NCBI GenBank assembly: GCA_947643615.1
Contig: CANRWO010000010.1
Coordinates: forward strand, 22,722 to 86,721
Source: an uncultured Lachnospiraceae bacterium
Lineage (GTDB): Bacteria; Bacillota; Clostridia; Lachnospirales; Lachnospiraceae
Direction: 5' to 3'
Length of the DNA: 64,000 nt
In this document: positions 52,612 to 61,948 of the stretch, piece by piece
Layout: each line of letters starts with the position of its first letter
Numbering within the stretch: position 1 is the first letter of the stretch
Notes under the pieces: model-generated
Databases searched by the model: none
Told to the model about the DNA's origin: nothing
Seen by the model: the letters and a program-made list of their open reading frames with translations, nothing else
Made by a program: the position numbers and the translations under genes

Positions 52612-53754
52612 TTATTCTGCGTCTTCCTCACTCTGGGCTGCAATTACCGCATCAATGTCTACAGACACAACATCCGCATCGGACTCTTCCTCCGAGTATT
52701 CAGGCGCAAGCATTGCCTTTACACTCAGGGAAATCTTCTTGTCTGCCTCATTAAAGTCAACCACTTTAGCCGTCACTTCCTGGCCTACGGACAATACATC
52801 CGAAGGCTTCTCCACATGCTCTTTTGCAATCTGGGACACATGCAGCAACGCGTCCACTCCGGGTTCCAGCTCTACGAATGCGCCAAAATCCGTCATCCTT
52901 GCTACTTTTCCTGTCACAACATTGCCCACCGCATATTTGGAAACGGCATCCTTCCAGGGATTGGCGTCATCAAATTTCAGGGAAAGTGCAATCTTGCTGC
53001 CGCTGATCTCTTTGATCAGGACTTTCAACTGGTCGCCTACCTTGAACACCTTTTTAGGATGCTCTACCCTGCCCCAGGACATCTCGGAAATATGAAGCAG
53101 TCCATCGGCGCCGCCCAAATCAATGAATGCACCGAAGTCCGTCACGTTCTTAACGGTTCCCTCTACAATGTCGCCCTCCTGGATCCTCTCAAAGAGTTCT
53201 CTCTGGAGTTCTGCCTTTTTCGCTGCCACAAGCTGCCTGCGGTCGCCGATATACCTTCTTCTCTTGGGATTGTATTCGCTGATAACAAACTCAATCTCCT
53301 GGCCCGCATATTTATTCAGATCCTTCTCATAGGTGTCGGAAACAAGGCTGGCAGGGATAAATATCCTGACTTCATCCACGATAACGCTCAACCCTCCGCC
53401 AAGGACCTGAGCCACAGTCGCCTTCAGCACTTCTTTATTATTATATGCTTCTTCGATCCTCTTATTACCTCTGTCGGCCGCAAGGCGCTTGTAAGTCAAA
53501 ACAACCTGTCCTTCACCGTCATTTACTTTTAAAACCTTTACCTCCATGGTATCGCCGGGTTTGACTACCGTTGTAAGGTCTACGCTTGAGTCATTGGTAT
53601 ACTCGCTCTTGGTAAGAATACCGTCGGATTTGTATCCGATGTTTAAGATGATCTCGTCTGCCTTGACATCGATGACTGTACCTTCGACTACCTCTCCTGA
53701 ATGTATTGTCTTAATTGAATCTTCCAACATTTGTTCAAAAGTTAATTCTGACAT
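52612..53754 (-). CDS. rpsA: Ribosomal protein S1 homologue (four S1 domains)
   Basis: An RNA-binding protein with four S1 OB-fold repeats in 380 residues, starting near 16, 102, 190 and 275 (for example VEGTVIDVKADEI and VTGKVARMTDFGAFVEL), then an acidic tail. Firmicute S1 is shorter than the six-domain E. coli protein and less essential for initiation. GGAGG lies nine bases before the ATG, inside the end of ispH, and the two genes overlap by 20 bp. In several clostridia these two proteins are fused, so the overlap looks like the unfused form of the same arrangement. Confidence 0.94.
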   Translation of the reverse strand: MSELTFEQMLEDSIKTIHSGEVVEGTVIDVKADEIILNIGYKSDGILTKSEYTNDSSVDLTTVVKPGDTMEVKVLKVNDGEGQVVLTYKRLAADRGNKRIEEAYNNKEVLKATVAQVLGGGLSVIVDEVRIFIPASLVSDTYEKDLNKYAGQEIEFVISEYNPKRRRYIGDRRQLVAAKKAELQRELFERIQEGDIVEGTVKNVTDFGAFIDLGGADGLLHISEMSWGRVEHPKKVFKVGDQLKVLIKEISGSKIALSLKFDDANPWKDAVSKYAVGNVVTGKVARMTDFGAFVELEPGVDALLHVSQIAKEHVEKPSDVLSVGQEVTAKVVDFNEADKKISLSVKAMLAPEYSEEESDADVVSVDIDAVIAAQSEEDAE

Positions 53755-54583
53755 AATTTTGAACCTCCTCGATTAATTTATTTGGGGTGGAAGCCCCCGC
53801 GGTAATACCCACCAGTCGAACAGCTTTAGGTAGTTCTAAATGCAAGTCATCCAGTGTCTGTATATAATAGGTATGCGCACACTCCCCGCTGCATATTTCA
53901 TACAGCTTTCTGGTGTTGGAACTGTGCTTCCCACCTATTACGATCATAACGTCAGCCTCTCTTGCAAGCTCCCTGGCTGAGCTCTGTCGTTCCTCTGTCG
54001 CATTACATATGGTATTAACAACATTAACATTGTAACCTTTTTTCTGGAAAATTTCAACTATAGAATGAAATTTATTGTAGTTAAATGTCGTTTGGGACAC
54101 CACGCACATTTTTTTCCCGTAGGGAGGGACGAAACTTTCCGCCTCTTCCTCCGTCTCCAGCACCGTCACAGGGCCTTTGCACCAGCCTACGATCCCTTCT
54201 ACTTCGGGATGGTGGGGATCCCCGATAATCACGGTATATTCGCCCTCCCTGCCGGCCTTTCCCACTATCTTATGGATCTTTTTTACAAAAGGGCATGTGG
54301 CGTCTATACACTCCAGGTTCTTCTGTGCCAGGATATGGTGTATCTTTTCCGGGACACCGTGGGCACGGATCACCACACAGCCGTTGTCCAACGAATTAAG
54401 TGCCTCCTCCCCTTCCAGGACGGCAGCGCCCTTTTCTTCCAGGTCTCTCACCACTTCCTCATTGTGCACAATAGGACCATAGGTGTATATAGTTTTCCCT
54501 GTTTCTACCTGTTCATACACGGTATCCACCGCGCGTTTCACGCCGAAGCAAAATCCGGCGCACTTTGCAAGCCTTATTTCCAT
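53735..54583 (-). CDS. ispH: 4-hydroxy-3-methylbut-2-enyl diphosphate reductase
   Basis: Last step of the MEP isoprenoid pathway: a 4Fe-4S enzyme reducing HMBPP to IPP and DMAPP. The 282 residues hold the three conserved cluster cysteines in AGFCFGVKRAVD, DATCPFVKKIH and NTICNATEERQ. The substrate residues RAHGVPE and the catalytic-region TEERQSSA are also visible. It lies between cmk (77 bp upstream) and rpsA (overlapping), the common clostridial order cmk-ispH-rpsA. Confidence 0.96.
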   Translation of the reverse strand: MEIRLAKCAGFCFGVKRAVDTVYEQVETGKTIYTYGPIVHNEEVVRDLEEKGAAVLEGEEALNSLDNGCVVIRAHGVPEKIHHILAQKNLECIDATCPFVKKIHKIVGKAGREGEYTVIIGDPHHPEVEGIVGWCKGPVTVLETEEEAESFVPPYGKKMCVVSQTTFNYNKFHSIVEIFQKKGYNVNVVNTICNATEERQSSARELAREADVMIVIGGKHSSNTRKLYEICSGECAHTYYIQTLDDLHLELPKAVRLVGITAGASTPNKLIEEVQNYVRINF

Positions 54584-54660
54584 AATATTTTATTCCGTTT
54601 CCGTCCCCCGGCTTCCGTGCCTGCTTCTGTAAAGCAGGAACCCACATCGCTTTCGGACTG

Positions 54661-55350
54661 TTATTCCCGGGAACAATGGTCCAATGGGGTGGGTTGGCAG
54701 ATTGACAGGACCCTGGCGACCACTTCCTCCACGGCCATACCGGAGGTATCCAGCAGCACCGCGTCCTCAGCCTGTTTTAAGGGCGATATTTCCCTGTGCA
54801 TGTCCTGGTAATCCCGCTCCTCGATATCCTCCTGTATCTTTTTCAGGTCGCATGCCTCACCTTTTGCAGTCAATTCGTCATACCTTCTCTTTGCCCTTAC
54901 CTCACTGCTGGCGGTAAGATAGATCTTACGATCCGCATGGGGCAGCACGCAGGTACCGATGTCCCTGCCGTCCATAATACAGTCGCTCTCCGCCGCCAGC
55001 CGCTTCTGCAGCTCCCTCAGCTTCTCCCTCACCTGGGGGATCACACTGACATAAGAAGAAGCCGCATGCCCCACTTCCTCCGTGCGGAGATAGGCATTTA
55101 CATTCTCTCCGTTCAAAAAGACCACCTGCACGCCGTCCTGGTAGCGAATGGTGATATCCGCTTCCCGGCACTTTTTTATGATTGCCTCCGTATCCTGCAG
55201 ATCAATCCCTTCCCTGATCATAAACAGCGTCATGGCCCGGTACATGGCCCCCGTATCCACATAAATCAGGTTCATTTCTTTTGCCGCCGCTCTGGCAATC
55301 GTGCTTTTCCCTGCCCCTGCAGGGCCGTCAATGGCAATATTGTAACTCAT
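54661..55350 (-). CDS. cmk: Cytidylate kinase
   Basis: Phosphorylates CMP and dCMP using ATP. The 229 residues begin with the P-loop IAIDGPAGAGKSTIARAAA, then YVDTGAMYRAMTLF, the NMP-binding DGRDIGTCVLPHADRKIYLTA and the lid region RAKRRYDEL. It follows the flavoprotein gene by 35 bp and precedes ispH. Confidence 0.97.
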   Translation of the reverse strand: MSYNIAIDGPAGAGKSTIARAAAKEMNLIYVDTGAMYRAMTLFMIREGIDLQDTEAIIKKCREADITIRYQDGVQVVFLNGENVNAYLRTEEVGHAASSYVSVIPQVREKLRELQKRLAAESDCIMDGRDIGTCVLPHADRKIYLTASSEVRAKRRYDELTAKGEACDLKKIQEDIEERDYQDMHREISPLKQAEDAVLLDTSGMAVEEVVARVLSICQPTPLDHCSRE

Positions 55351-55385
55351 TTTTCCTCCTATTCCGCCGTTCCCGGCACAAGCAT

Positions 55386-56666
55386 TCAGTGAGAACCTGC
55401 CAAATATCCTGTGGACCAGGCGATCTGGAGATTAAAGCCTCCCGTCAGGGCATCCAGATCCAGCACCTCACCCGCAAAATACAACCCGTCAACCTTCCGG
55501 GACTCCATAGTGGATGGATTAATCTCCTTGACAGAGACACCGCCCCTGGTAATAATGGCCTCCTCAAATCCCCTTGTCCCTGCCACAGTGAGAGGCAGTT
55601 TCTTGATCAATCCGCAAAACCTCCTGCGCTCCTCCCGGGTAATTTCATTCACTTTCTTTTCAGGCTGTATCCCTGACAATTCTATCATAACGGGGATTAA
55701 TTTCACAGGGAAAAGTCCTCCCAAGGAATTTTTGAACTGCCTGTTCTTGTTTTCGTCAAAATCCCGCAAAATACGCCTGTCCAGCTGTTCCTCGTCCATA
55801 GCCGGCTTCAGGTCGATATATAGCTTTGCATCCTGCTCCCCATGATAATAGCTGCTGGCAGTAAGGATCAGCGGGCCGCTGACCCCGAAATGGGTAAACA
55901 GCATCTCCCCAAAGCCTTCATACAGGCATTTCCTGCCTGCGGACATGGTAACGGATACATTTTTCAGGGAAAGCCCCATCAGCTTCCCGCACCACTTTTC
56001 CTCTATATTAAAGGGCACCAGAGCCGGACGAAGTTCTGTCACCTTATGCCCCGTCAGCTCTGCAAAGCGGTAACCGTCTCCGGTGGAGCCGGTGGACGGG
56101 TAGGAAATACCGCCGGTGCATATTATTCCTTTGTCACCGGATATGCGGCCGCCACCCACAAGGCTGACCGCTGCAAATGCCATATTCTCCTTCACTTTAT
56201 AGCCATTCCCGAAATCCCTTATTTTTTCGGTTCCCTCATCCGCTTCCTGCATTCTTGTCCAAATAGCTTCCACTTCCGTGTTCAGCCGTATTTCCACGCC
56301 ACGCTTTTTCAGCTCCCGCTGGAAAGCGGCAATCACATCAGAGGAATGGTCTGACGTGGGAAACACTCTGTCTCCCCGCTCAACCTTTAACGGACAGCCT
56401 GCCTTTTCCAGAAAGGCCATGACCGCCTGATTGTCGTATCCGTAAAAGGCGCTGTAAAGGAACTTACTGTTGGTACACACATTTCGGAACAGAGCATCCA
56501 TATCCGCGGCATTGGTCACATTGCAACGCCCTTTGCCGGTAATGAACAGCTTTTTCCCCAGCTTCTCGTTTTTTTCGATGAGGCAGACCTCCGCCCCACT
56601 GTCAGCCGCCGCTATGGCCGCCATCATGCCCGCAGCACCGCCCCCTACTACAATCACTTTCTTCAT
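55386..56666 (-). CDS. FAD-dependent oxidoreductase, HI0933/YhiN (BaiN-like) family
   Basis: A 426-residue flavoprotein. The N-terminal dinucleotide fold VIVVGGGAAGMMAAIAAADSG is followed by EKNEKLGKKLFITGKGRCN, typical of HI0933-like proteins, a substrate domain in the middle, and the C-terminal FAD closure VDGLYFAGEVLDLDALTGG. Some relatives are annotated as aminoacetone oxidases or as BaiN of bile-acid metabolism, but the substrate is unknown. In clostridia it is commonly upstream of cmk, as here, and there are no other bile-acid genes. Confidence 0.9.
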   Translation of the reverse strand: MKKVIVVGGGAAGMMAAIAAADSGAEVCLIEKNEKLGKKLFITGKGRCNVTNAADMDALFRNVCTNSKFLYSAFYGYDNQAVMAFLEKAGCPLKVERGDRVFPTSDHSSDVIAAFQRELKKRGVEIRLNTEVEAIWTRMQEADEGTEKIRDFGNGYKVKENMAFAAVSLVGGGRISGDKGIICTGGISYPSTGSTGDGYRFAELTGHKVTELRPALVPFNIEEKWCGKLMGLSLKNVSVTMSAGRKCLYEGFGEMLFTHFGVSGPLILTASSYYHGEQDAKLYIDLKPAMDEEQLDRRILRDFDENKNRQFKNSLGGLFPVKLIPVMIELSGIQPEKKVNEITREERRRFCGLIKKLPLTVAGTRGFEEAIITRGGVSVKEINPSTMESRKVDGLYFAGEVLDLDALTGGFNLQIAWSTGYLAGSH

Positions 56667-56790
56667 TCTACTTACTGCCTTTCTGTCCCCACAATCTCCT
56701 TACACTGACTCCGACTGCCCCCTCTGCAACCAGTATGACCAGAACCAGAATCGTGAAATACCCATGTAATATTTCCGTAACATTTTCACA

Positions 56791-57708
56791 TTATTTACGG
56801 TGCAGGGAATAGTCCAAAATCGGTTCGTTATCAATAAAATTGATCTCGTCGTTTAAGTATACCTGATAATTATTCCAGGTTTCCTCCAGCATCTCCAGAT
56901 TATGCTTGACATCTTTGGGAGACCTCATGCACAACGCCACCACCAATGCATTGATCACGCTAAGAGGCGCCACCAGTGAATCCACTATGGAGACCATGTC
57001 GCTTCTTGCCAACAGGTTACAGGAAGAATACAGGCTCATAGGCGAATGGGTGGAATCCGTCAAGGCGATCACCTTGGCATTCCGGTCACTGGCAAACTCC
57101 ATGGCTTTCAGGGTTCGCATGGAATACCTGGGGAAACTGATACCGATAAAGCAATCATTCTCATTTATGCGGATCATCTGTTCAAAAGTCTCACTGACAC
57201 TGGTAGTGTTTAACAGCATCACTCCCCCGCGGATCATATTAAGGTAAAAATGCAGGAACTCCGCCAGTGGCCCGTTGCTGCGGAGTCCCATAATATAAAT
57301 AGTGTCTGCAGCCAGGATCGTCTCCACTGCAGACTCAAATGCCGCCGGATCCAAATTGTCTATGGTATGCTGGAGCTTTTCAATATCCGCGGCAAGCACA
57401 GAGGTAAGTACCTCGGACTGTGTGCTTTTGCCATATTTGGCATCCATCTTCTGGATGTTACTCAGTTTACCCTTCACGCATTCCTCCAGTGCACGCTGGA
57501 ACTCCGGGTAACCCGCATAACCTACCCGGTCGGCAAAACGCACCACGGTGGATTCGCTGATCCCCAGCGTCTCCCCAAGTTTGGCCGCCGTCATAAACAC
57601 CGCCTGGTCATAATGCCCGGAAATGAATTTGGCGATGGCCTTATGGCTCTTGCTCATCTTATCATATTGGTCTGATATCCTGCTCAAAATATCATTATTA
57701 TTGTCCAT
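56791..57708 (-). CDS. RpiR/MurR family transcriptional regulator
   Basis: A 305-residue regulator. The N-terminal HTH_6 domain (KSHKAIAKFISGHYDQAVFM, then LGETLGISESTVVRFADRVGYAGY) is followed by a SIS sugar-phosphate-binding domain (ADTIYIMGLRSNGPLAEFL, VIALTDSTHSPM). Such regulators respond to phosphorylated sugars or amino sugars. The adjacent genes are not sugar-catabolic, so the target is not evident. It starts 12 bp after the TetR stop on the same strand. Confidence 0.92.
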   Translation of the reverse strand: MDNNNDILSRISDQYDKMSKSHKAIAKFISGHYDQAVFMTAAKLGETLGISESTVVRFADRVGYAGYPEFQRALEECVKGKLSNIQKMDAKYGKSTQSEVLTSVLAADIEKLQHTIDNLDPAAFESAVETILAADTIYIMGLRSNGPLAEFLHFYLNMIRGGVMLLNTTSVSETFEQMIRINENDCFIGISFPRYSMRTLKAMEFASDRNAKVIALTDSTHSPMSLYSSCNLLARSDMVSIVDSLVAPLSVINALVVALCMRSPKDVKHNLEMLEETWNNYQVYLNDEINFIDNEPILDYSLHRK

Positions 57709-57720
57709 ACATCAAGCTCC

Positions 57721-58275
57721 TCAATGCTTACCTGCAAAGGCTTCATAGGAGCGCTCCAGTAATTCCATTGTCTGAACATCATTGAGGTCATAGTCCCCTG
57801 TCATCGTCATACACGCAGCACCGTGGATAAATATCCACATCTTTATAAAAAGTTCACTGGGATTGGCGCAGCCTGCAGCTTTGGCAAGGTTAATCTCACT
57901 AACGACATTACCTTCCGAACCGTTCAGCAACTCATACATACCCTTTTTATAAGGAATGTCCATTGCAAACAGCAGTTCAAACAGATGGCGCTCCTCCTTG
58001 GCAAAAGCAATATATGCCATGCCAAGATTCGAAAACGGCATCTTACCCGTTCTTGGATAGCGGCTGTAATAATCACGGAAAAAAGCGGCGGCCTTATCAT
58101 AGACTGCCCTCCACAGCTCGTCCATGTTCTTGTACACACGGAATATGGGTTGAGTGGAACAGCCTGCTTTCGCAGCCACCTTTCTCGCCGTAACATCTGC
58201 GAACCCTTCCTCCCTTGTCATTGCAAACGCAGTATCAAGAATCATATCGATTGTAATGGTTTCTTTACGAGCCAT
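57721..58275 (-). CDS. TetR/AcrR family transcriptional regulator
   Basis: A 184-residue regulator with an N-terminal HTH (MILDTAFAMTREEGFADVTARKVAAKAGCSTQ, shown in part) and a C-terminal ligand domain with MWIFIHGAACMTMTGDY, similar to the WHG-type C-terminal domain. It is followed by the RpiR gene with 12-bp spacing, giving a two-regulator unit. No drug-efflux gene is adjacent. Confidence 0.9.
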   Translation of the reverse strand: MARKETITIDMILDTAFAMTREEGFADVTARKVAAKAGCSTQPIFRVYKNMDELWRAVYDKAAAFFRDYYSRYPRTGKMPFSNLGMAYIAFAKEERHLFELLFAMDIPYKKGMYELLNGSEGNVVSEINLAKAAGCANPSELFIKMWIFIHGAACMTMTGDYDLNDVQTMELLERSYEAFAGKH

Positions 58276-58402
58276 AATATCTTCCTTCCGTTCTGTCTTT
58301 TGTGCTGTTTTATCGCATTACACTTGTTATCTTACCTAACCCGCCATTGTTTTGTCAATAGAAATTACTAAAATATTAAAATATTGTTACATATAACCAA
58401 AA

Positions 58403-58433
58403 AAACAGCACCGGTTTTTTCCCGATGCTGTTT
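58403..58433 (-). terminator. Terminator of the decarboxylase operon
   Basis: AAACAGCACCGG (58403-58414) with CCGATGCTGTTT (58422-58433), one mismatch. On the minus strand it is followed by TTTTTGG, 35 bp after the oadA stop. Confidence 0.85.
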
Positions 58434-58468
58434 CTGTTCTGCCAATAAAATCTTCCCGCATTTATACC

Positions 58469-59896
58469 TTATACAGGATATGCCCCATTCTTGGTGTCAG
58501 CCTGGGTCATATCAACCTTGTCCTGCTGCGCCTGGCGGTATTTGAAGAAGTCTGTTGCAACCTGAGGGAACAATGCATAGGAAAGTACATCCTCATCCTG
58601 CTGCTTCCATTCTTTCATTTCGCTCTCCAGCTTATCCATCTCGCTGGGCAGTGTATCCGCAAAGCGTCCTGTAAGCCTGGTCTCGCCGGGGATAACCTTA
58701 TCGATGATCTCCTGGCTCATAGGCTTAACGGTCTGGCCGTACTCACCGCGGAGCACCGCCTTGGTCTCCTTGGTAGCCATCTTATATCTCTCACCCATCA
58801 GCACATTAAATACTGCCTGAGTACCTACGATCTGGGAAGAAGGAGTTACCAGAGGAGGCTCACCCAGATCCTTACGAACCTGAGGAATTTCCTTCAGCAC
58901 ATCATAGTACTTGTCTTCCGCATTCTGCTCCTTCAGCTGGCTCACCATATTGGAAAGCATACCGCCGGGTACCTGGTACAGAAGTGTCTTAATATCAACG
59001 CCCATAACTCTGGGATTCAACAGACCGTTTTTCAGGCACTCATCCCTGTAAGGACGGAAGTAATCCGCGATCTCCGCCAACAGGTTCTGGTCAAAGCCTG
59101 TGTCATAAGGGGTTCCCTTGAAGGTCTCTACCATCACCTCAGTAGCAGGCTGTGACGTACCCATTGCCAGAGGGCTCATGGCAGTATCGATGACATCCAC
59201 TCCTGCCTCTACCGCTTTCAGGTAAGTCATTCCCGCTACACCGGAAGTATAATGGGTATGGAGCTGGATGGGAAGCTTTGTGTTCTCCTTCATGGCTTTG
59301 ATCAGCTCGCTGGCCTTGTAGGGAACCAGCAGGCCTGCCATATCCTTGATACAGATGGAATCCGCACCCATCTCCTCGATCTTCTTCGCCGTATCTGCCC
59401 AATACTCCAGGGTGTACGCGTCGCCCAGGGTGTAGGACAGCGCTACCTGGGCATGGCCCCTGCCTTCCTGCTTCTTCATTCTATTTGTGGCATTTACTGC
59501 CTCCTGAAGGTTAGGCAAATAGTTCAAGCAGTCGAAAATACGGATGATATCGATTCCGTTTGCAATGGACTTCTGGACGAAAGCATCCACAACGTCGTCT
59601 GCATAAGGCCTGTAACCCAGGATATTCTGGCCGCGGAACAGCATCTGCAGCTTGGTGTTCTTGAAGCCGTCACGCAGCTTGCGGAGTCTGTCCCAGGGAT
59701 CTTCCTTCAGGAAACGAAGGGATGCGTCAAAGGTTGCCCCGCCCCAGCACTCTACGGAATGATAGCCGACTTTATCCATTTTACCCACAATGGGCAGCAT
59801 GAACTCGGTAGGCATCCTGGTAGCGATCAGAGACTGGTGGGCATCACGCAGTATGGTTTCCGTAATTTTTATCGGTTTTTTAACATTATCTGACAT
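58469..59896 (-). CDS. oadA: Oxaloacetate decarboxylase alpha-type carboxyltransferase (5S-like), without biotin domain
   Basis: Transfers the carboxyl group between oxaloacetate/pyruvate and biotin. The 475 residues are a DRE-TIM barrel plus the PYC_OADA domain: TETILRDAHQSLIATRMP, ECWGGATFDASLRFL, the metal site QLHTHYTSGVAGM (two His), and QVPGGMLSNMVSQL. The usual C-terminal biotinyl domain is absent. It is supplied by the separate 124-residue carrier two genes upstream. The same split is seen in the 5S subunit of propionibacterial transcarboxylase. Last gene of the operon. Confidence 0.94.
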   Translation of the reverse strand: MSDNVKKPIKITETILRDAHQSLIATRMPTEFMLPIVGKMDKVGYHSVECWGGATFDASLRFLKEDPWDRLRKLRDGFKNTKLQMLFRGQNILGYRPYADDVVDAFVQKSIANGIDIIRIFDCLNYLPNLQEAVNATNRMKKQEGRGHAQVALSYTLGDAYTLEYWADTAKKIEEMGADSICIKDMAGLLVPYKASELIKAMKENTKLPIQLHTHYTSGVAGMTYLKAVEAGVDVIDTAMSPLAMGTSQPATEVMVETFKGTPYDTGFDQNLLAEIADYFRPYRDECLKNGLLNPRVMGVDIKTLLYQVPGGMLSNMVSQLKEQNAEDKYYDVLKEIPQVRKDLGEPPLVTPSSQIVGTQAVFNVLMGERYKMATKETKAVLRGEYGQTVKPMSQEIIDKVIPGETRLTGRFADTLPSEMDKLESEMKEWKQQDEDVLSYALFPQVATDFFKYRQAQQDKVDMTQADTKNGAYPV

Positions 59897-59951
59897 TTAC
59901 GAATTTCCTCCATGTTTTATAATATAAAATTCACTTTCATCCATGCACAGC

Positions 59952-61103
59952 TTAAAATACCCCGAAGATGGCCATGAATGTACCTGCGGCCACAGCGGTT
60001 CCGATAACACCTGCTACGTTAGGTCCCATTGCATGCATCAGCAGGAAATTGGTAGGATCTGCTTCCGCACCTACCTTCTGGGATACACGGGCTGCCATGG
60101 GAACGGCAGACACTCCGGCGGAACCAATCAGAGGATTTACCTTGCCCTTTGTCAGGATACACATCAGTTTACCGAACAATACACCGGCTGCCGTACCGAA
60201 CATGAAGGCAATCAGACCCAGGCCTACGATTTTCAGTGTATCAAGGTTCAAAAATGCCTCCGCGCTGGTGGTAGCGCCTACGGAAGTACCCAGCAGGATT
60301 ACCACGATATACATCATTGCATTGGAAGCGGTATCGGTCAGCTGCCTTACCACACCGGATTCCCTGAACAGGTTACCCAGCATGAGCATTCCCACAAGGG
60401 GAGCGGTAGTAGGCAGGATCAAGCACACTACGATGGTGATAATAACGGGGAACAGAATCCTCTCCAGCTTGGATACGGGACGGAGCTGGCCCATCTTGAT
60501 CTTGCGTTCCTTCTCCGTAGTGAACAGCTTCATGATGGGAGGCTGGATAATGGGTACCAGTGACATATAGGAGTATGCCGCCACCGCGATAGGGCCCATG
60601 ATTCCGGTCTGCCCCAGCTTACCTGCCAGGAAGATGGAGGTAGGGCCGTCGGCGCCGCCGATAATGGAGATAGCTGCAGCCGCCTTGTCATTAAACCCAA
60701 GGAAAATTGCGCCAAAGTATGCGGCAAAGATACCGAACTGCGCCGCCGCACCCAGCAAAAAGCTTTTCGGGTTGGCAATCAGGGGACCGAAATCGGTCAT
60801 GGCGCCCACACCCATAAAGATCAGGCAGGGAAGGATTGCCAGCTCATCTAATTTATAAAAATAATACAGCAGGCCGCCTACACCGTTGGCGGCGTCCTCT
60901 GCATGGAGCATGATGTCGGGATAAATATTGACCAACAGCATACCGAAGGCTATGGGAGTTAAGAGCAGGGGCTCAAACTCATGCCGGATAGCCAGATAAA
61001 GGAAAAAGCACGCAACTGCTATCATGACGTAATTACCCCATGTGAGGTTGAAAAACGCCGTCTGATGAAGCAGATTGTTAAGCGTAGAACCTATATATTC
61101 CAT
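59952..61103 (-). CDS. oadB: Na+-translocating decarboxylase beta subunit
   Basis: The membrane subunit that decarboxylates carboxybiotin and pumps Na+ out. The 383 residues have about nine to eleven helices. The signature region [14 protein letters not shown] carries the Asp needed for Na+/H+ movement. [19 protein letters not shown] and [19 protein letters not shown] (second conserved motif) follow. It serves oxaloacetate, methylmalonyl-CoA or glutaconyl-CoA decarboxylases equally, so it does not by itself decide the substrate. Confidence 0.96.
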   Translation of the reverse strand: MEYIGSTLNNLLHQTAFFNLTWGNYVMIAVACFFLYLAIRHEFEPLLLTPIAFGMLLVNIYPDIMLHAEDAANGVGGLLYYFYKLDELAILPCLIFMGVGAMTDFGPLIANPKSFLLGAAAQFGIFAAYFGAIFLGFNDKAAAAISIIGGADGPTSIFLAGKLGQTGIMGPIAVAAYSYMSLVPIIQPPIMKLFTTEKERKIKMGQLRPVSKLERILFPVIITIVVCLILPTTAPLVGMLMLGNLFRESGVVRQLTDTASNAMMYIVVILLGTSVGATTSAEAFLNLDTLKIVGLGLIAFMFGTAAGVLFGKLMCILTKGKVNPLIGSAGVSAVPMAARVSQKVGAEADPTNFLLMHAMGPNVAGVIGTAVAAGTFMAIFGVF

Positions 61104-61153
61104 TTGTTGACCTCCTGTTGTTTATCTGCAATACAGCCTGGATTCTCTCAAGA

Positions 61154-61528
61154 TCAGTTCAATGTTGCCAGAACTGCGCCTGCCTCCACTGCATCGCCAA
61201 CAGTTACGTCAATACTTGCCACTGTGCCGTCCTGGGGAGCCACAACAGGGATCTCCATCTTCATGGCCTCAACAATGACAACCGCATCACCGCGCTTTAC
61301 GGCATCGCCAACCTTCTTCTCGATCTTGAATACCTTACCTGCCGCACCGGCTTCGATCTTCACACTGCCTGCACCGCCGGCCGCCTTGGGAGCTGCCGCG
61401 GGAACCGCCTTAGGCGCTGCCTTGGGAGCTGCGGGAGCCTTTGCCGCTACGGGAGCGCCTGTAGATGCGCCCTCTTCCACAGTTACATCATATACGTTTC
61501 CGTTTACGGTAATAGTATAATTTTTCAT
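61154..61528 (-). CDS. Biotin carboxyl carrier protein
   Basis: A 124-residue mobile carboxyl carrier. A short N-terminal beta segment is followed by a flexible Ala/Pro/Lys linker (about 21-52) and a biotinyl domain with VIVEAMKMEIPV; Lys90 is the biotin site. The linker type and size match the gamma/1.3S carriers of Na+ decarboxylases (MmdC, GcdC) and transcarboxylase. It would shuttle CO2 between the MmdA-like and OadA-like carboxyltransferases and OadB. Confidence 0.94.
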   Translation of the reverse strand: MKNYTITVNGNVYDVTVEEGASTGAPVAAKAPAAPKAAPKAVPAAAPKAAGGAGSVKIEAGAAGKVFKIEKKVGDAVKRGDAVVIVEAMKMEIPVVAPQDGTVASIDVTVGDAVEAGAVLATLN

Positions 61529-61948
61529 TCTTAATATCCTCCATTCTGCCGCTTACGCGGCTTACAGATCCAAATTTATCTTTTTATTTCTTTTTTATTT
61601 CTTTCTTTTTCATTTCTATTTTTTCCATCCTTTTCAGATCTTGGCACAATTTCCTCCCTATCGCCGTCAGCAGCACAAACCGCTCCCACAGGATCTTGCG
61701 CTTCCAAAATTCCTGCGCTTTGGGGGAATCTTACGTTTCCGGAATTCTTGCACTTCCGGAATTCCTGTGTTTCCAGGAATTTTACGTTTCCGGGATTCCT
61801 GTGCTTCCGGAAATACTGCCCCAGCCGGCGGCATAAATATTCGGGAAACTGCTGCGGATTCGGGATTCCCTTGGGAAACTTCCGAATTCTCCGGCCCGGA
61901 TCCAAAAAGAAGGGTTCACAGCCTCGTCTGCAGGTTTGTCCTTTTCCC
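61529..61948. other. 420-bp intergenic gap inside the decarboxylase operon
   Basis: No supported gene. Its centre is a 17-bp degenerate tandem array (61694-61814). The side near the carrier gene is AT-rich and purine-biased on the minus strand. A 109-codon frame at 61576-61905 merely translates the array. No promoter or terminator stood out. Confidence 0.6.
61694..61814. repeat. Degenerate 16-18-bp tandem repeats
   Basis: Seven contiguous units of the type TCCTGCGCTTCCGGAAT, most ending in the palindrome TTCCGGAA. Unit length varies (16-18 bp), which is incompatible with a coding repeat. Confidence 0.75.

Noticed and set aside
61576..61905. A 109-codon minus-strand reading frame as a gene
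   Set aside because: It is a translation of the 17-bp non-triplet repeat array, with no ribosome site and biased composition.
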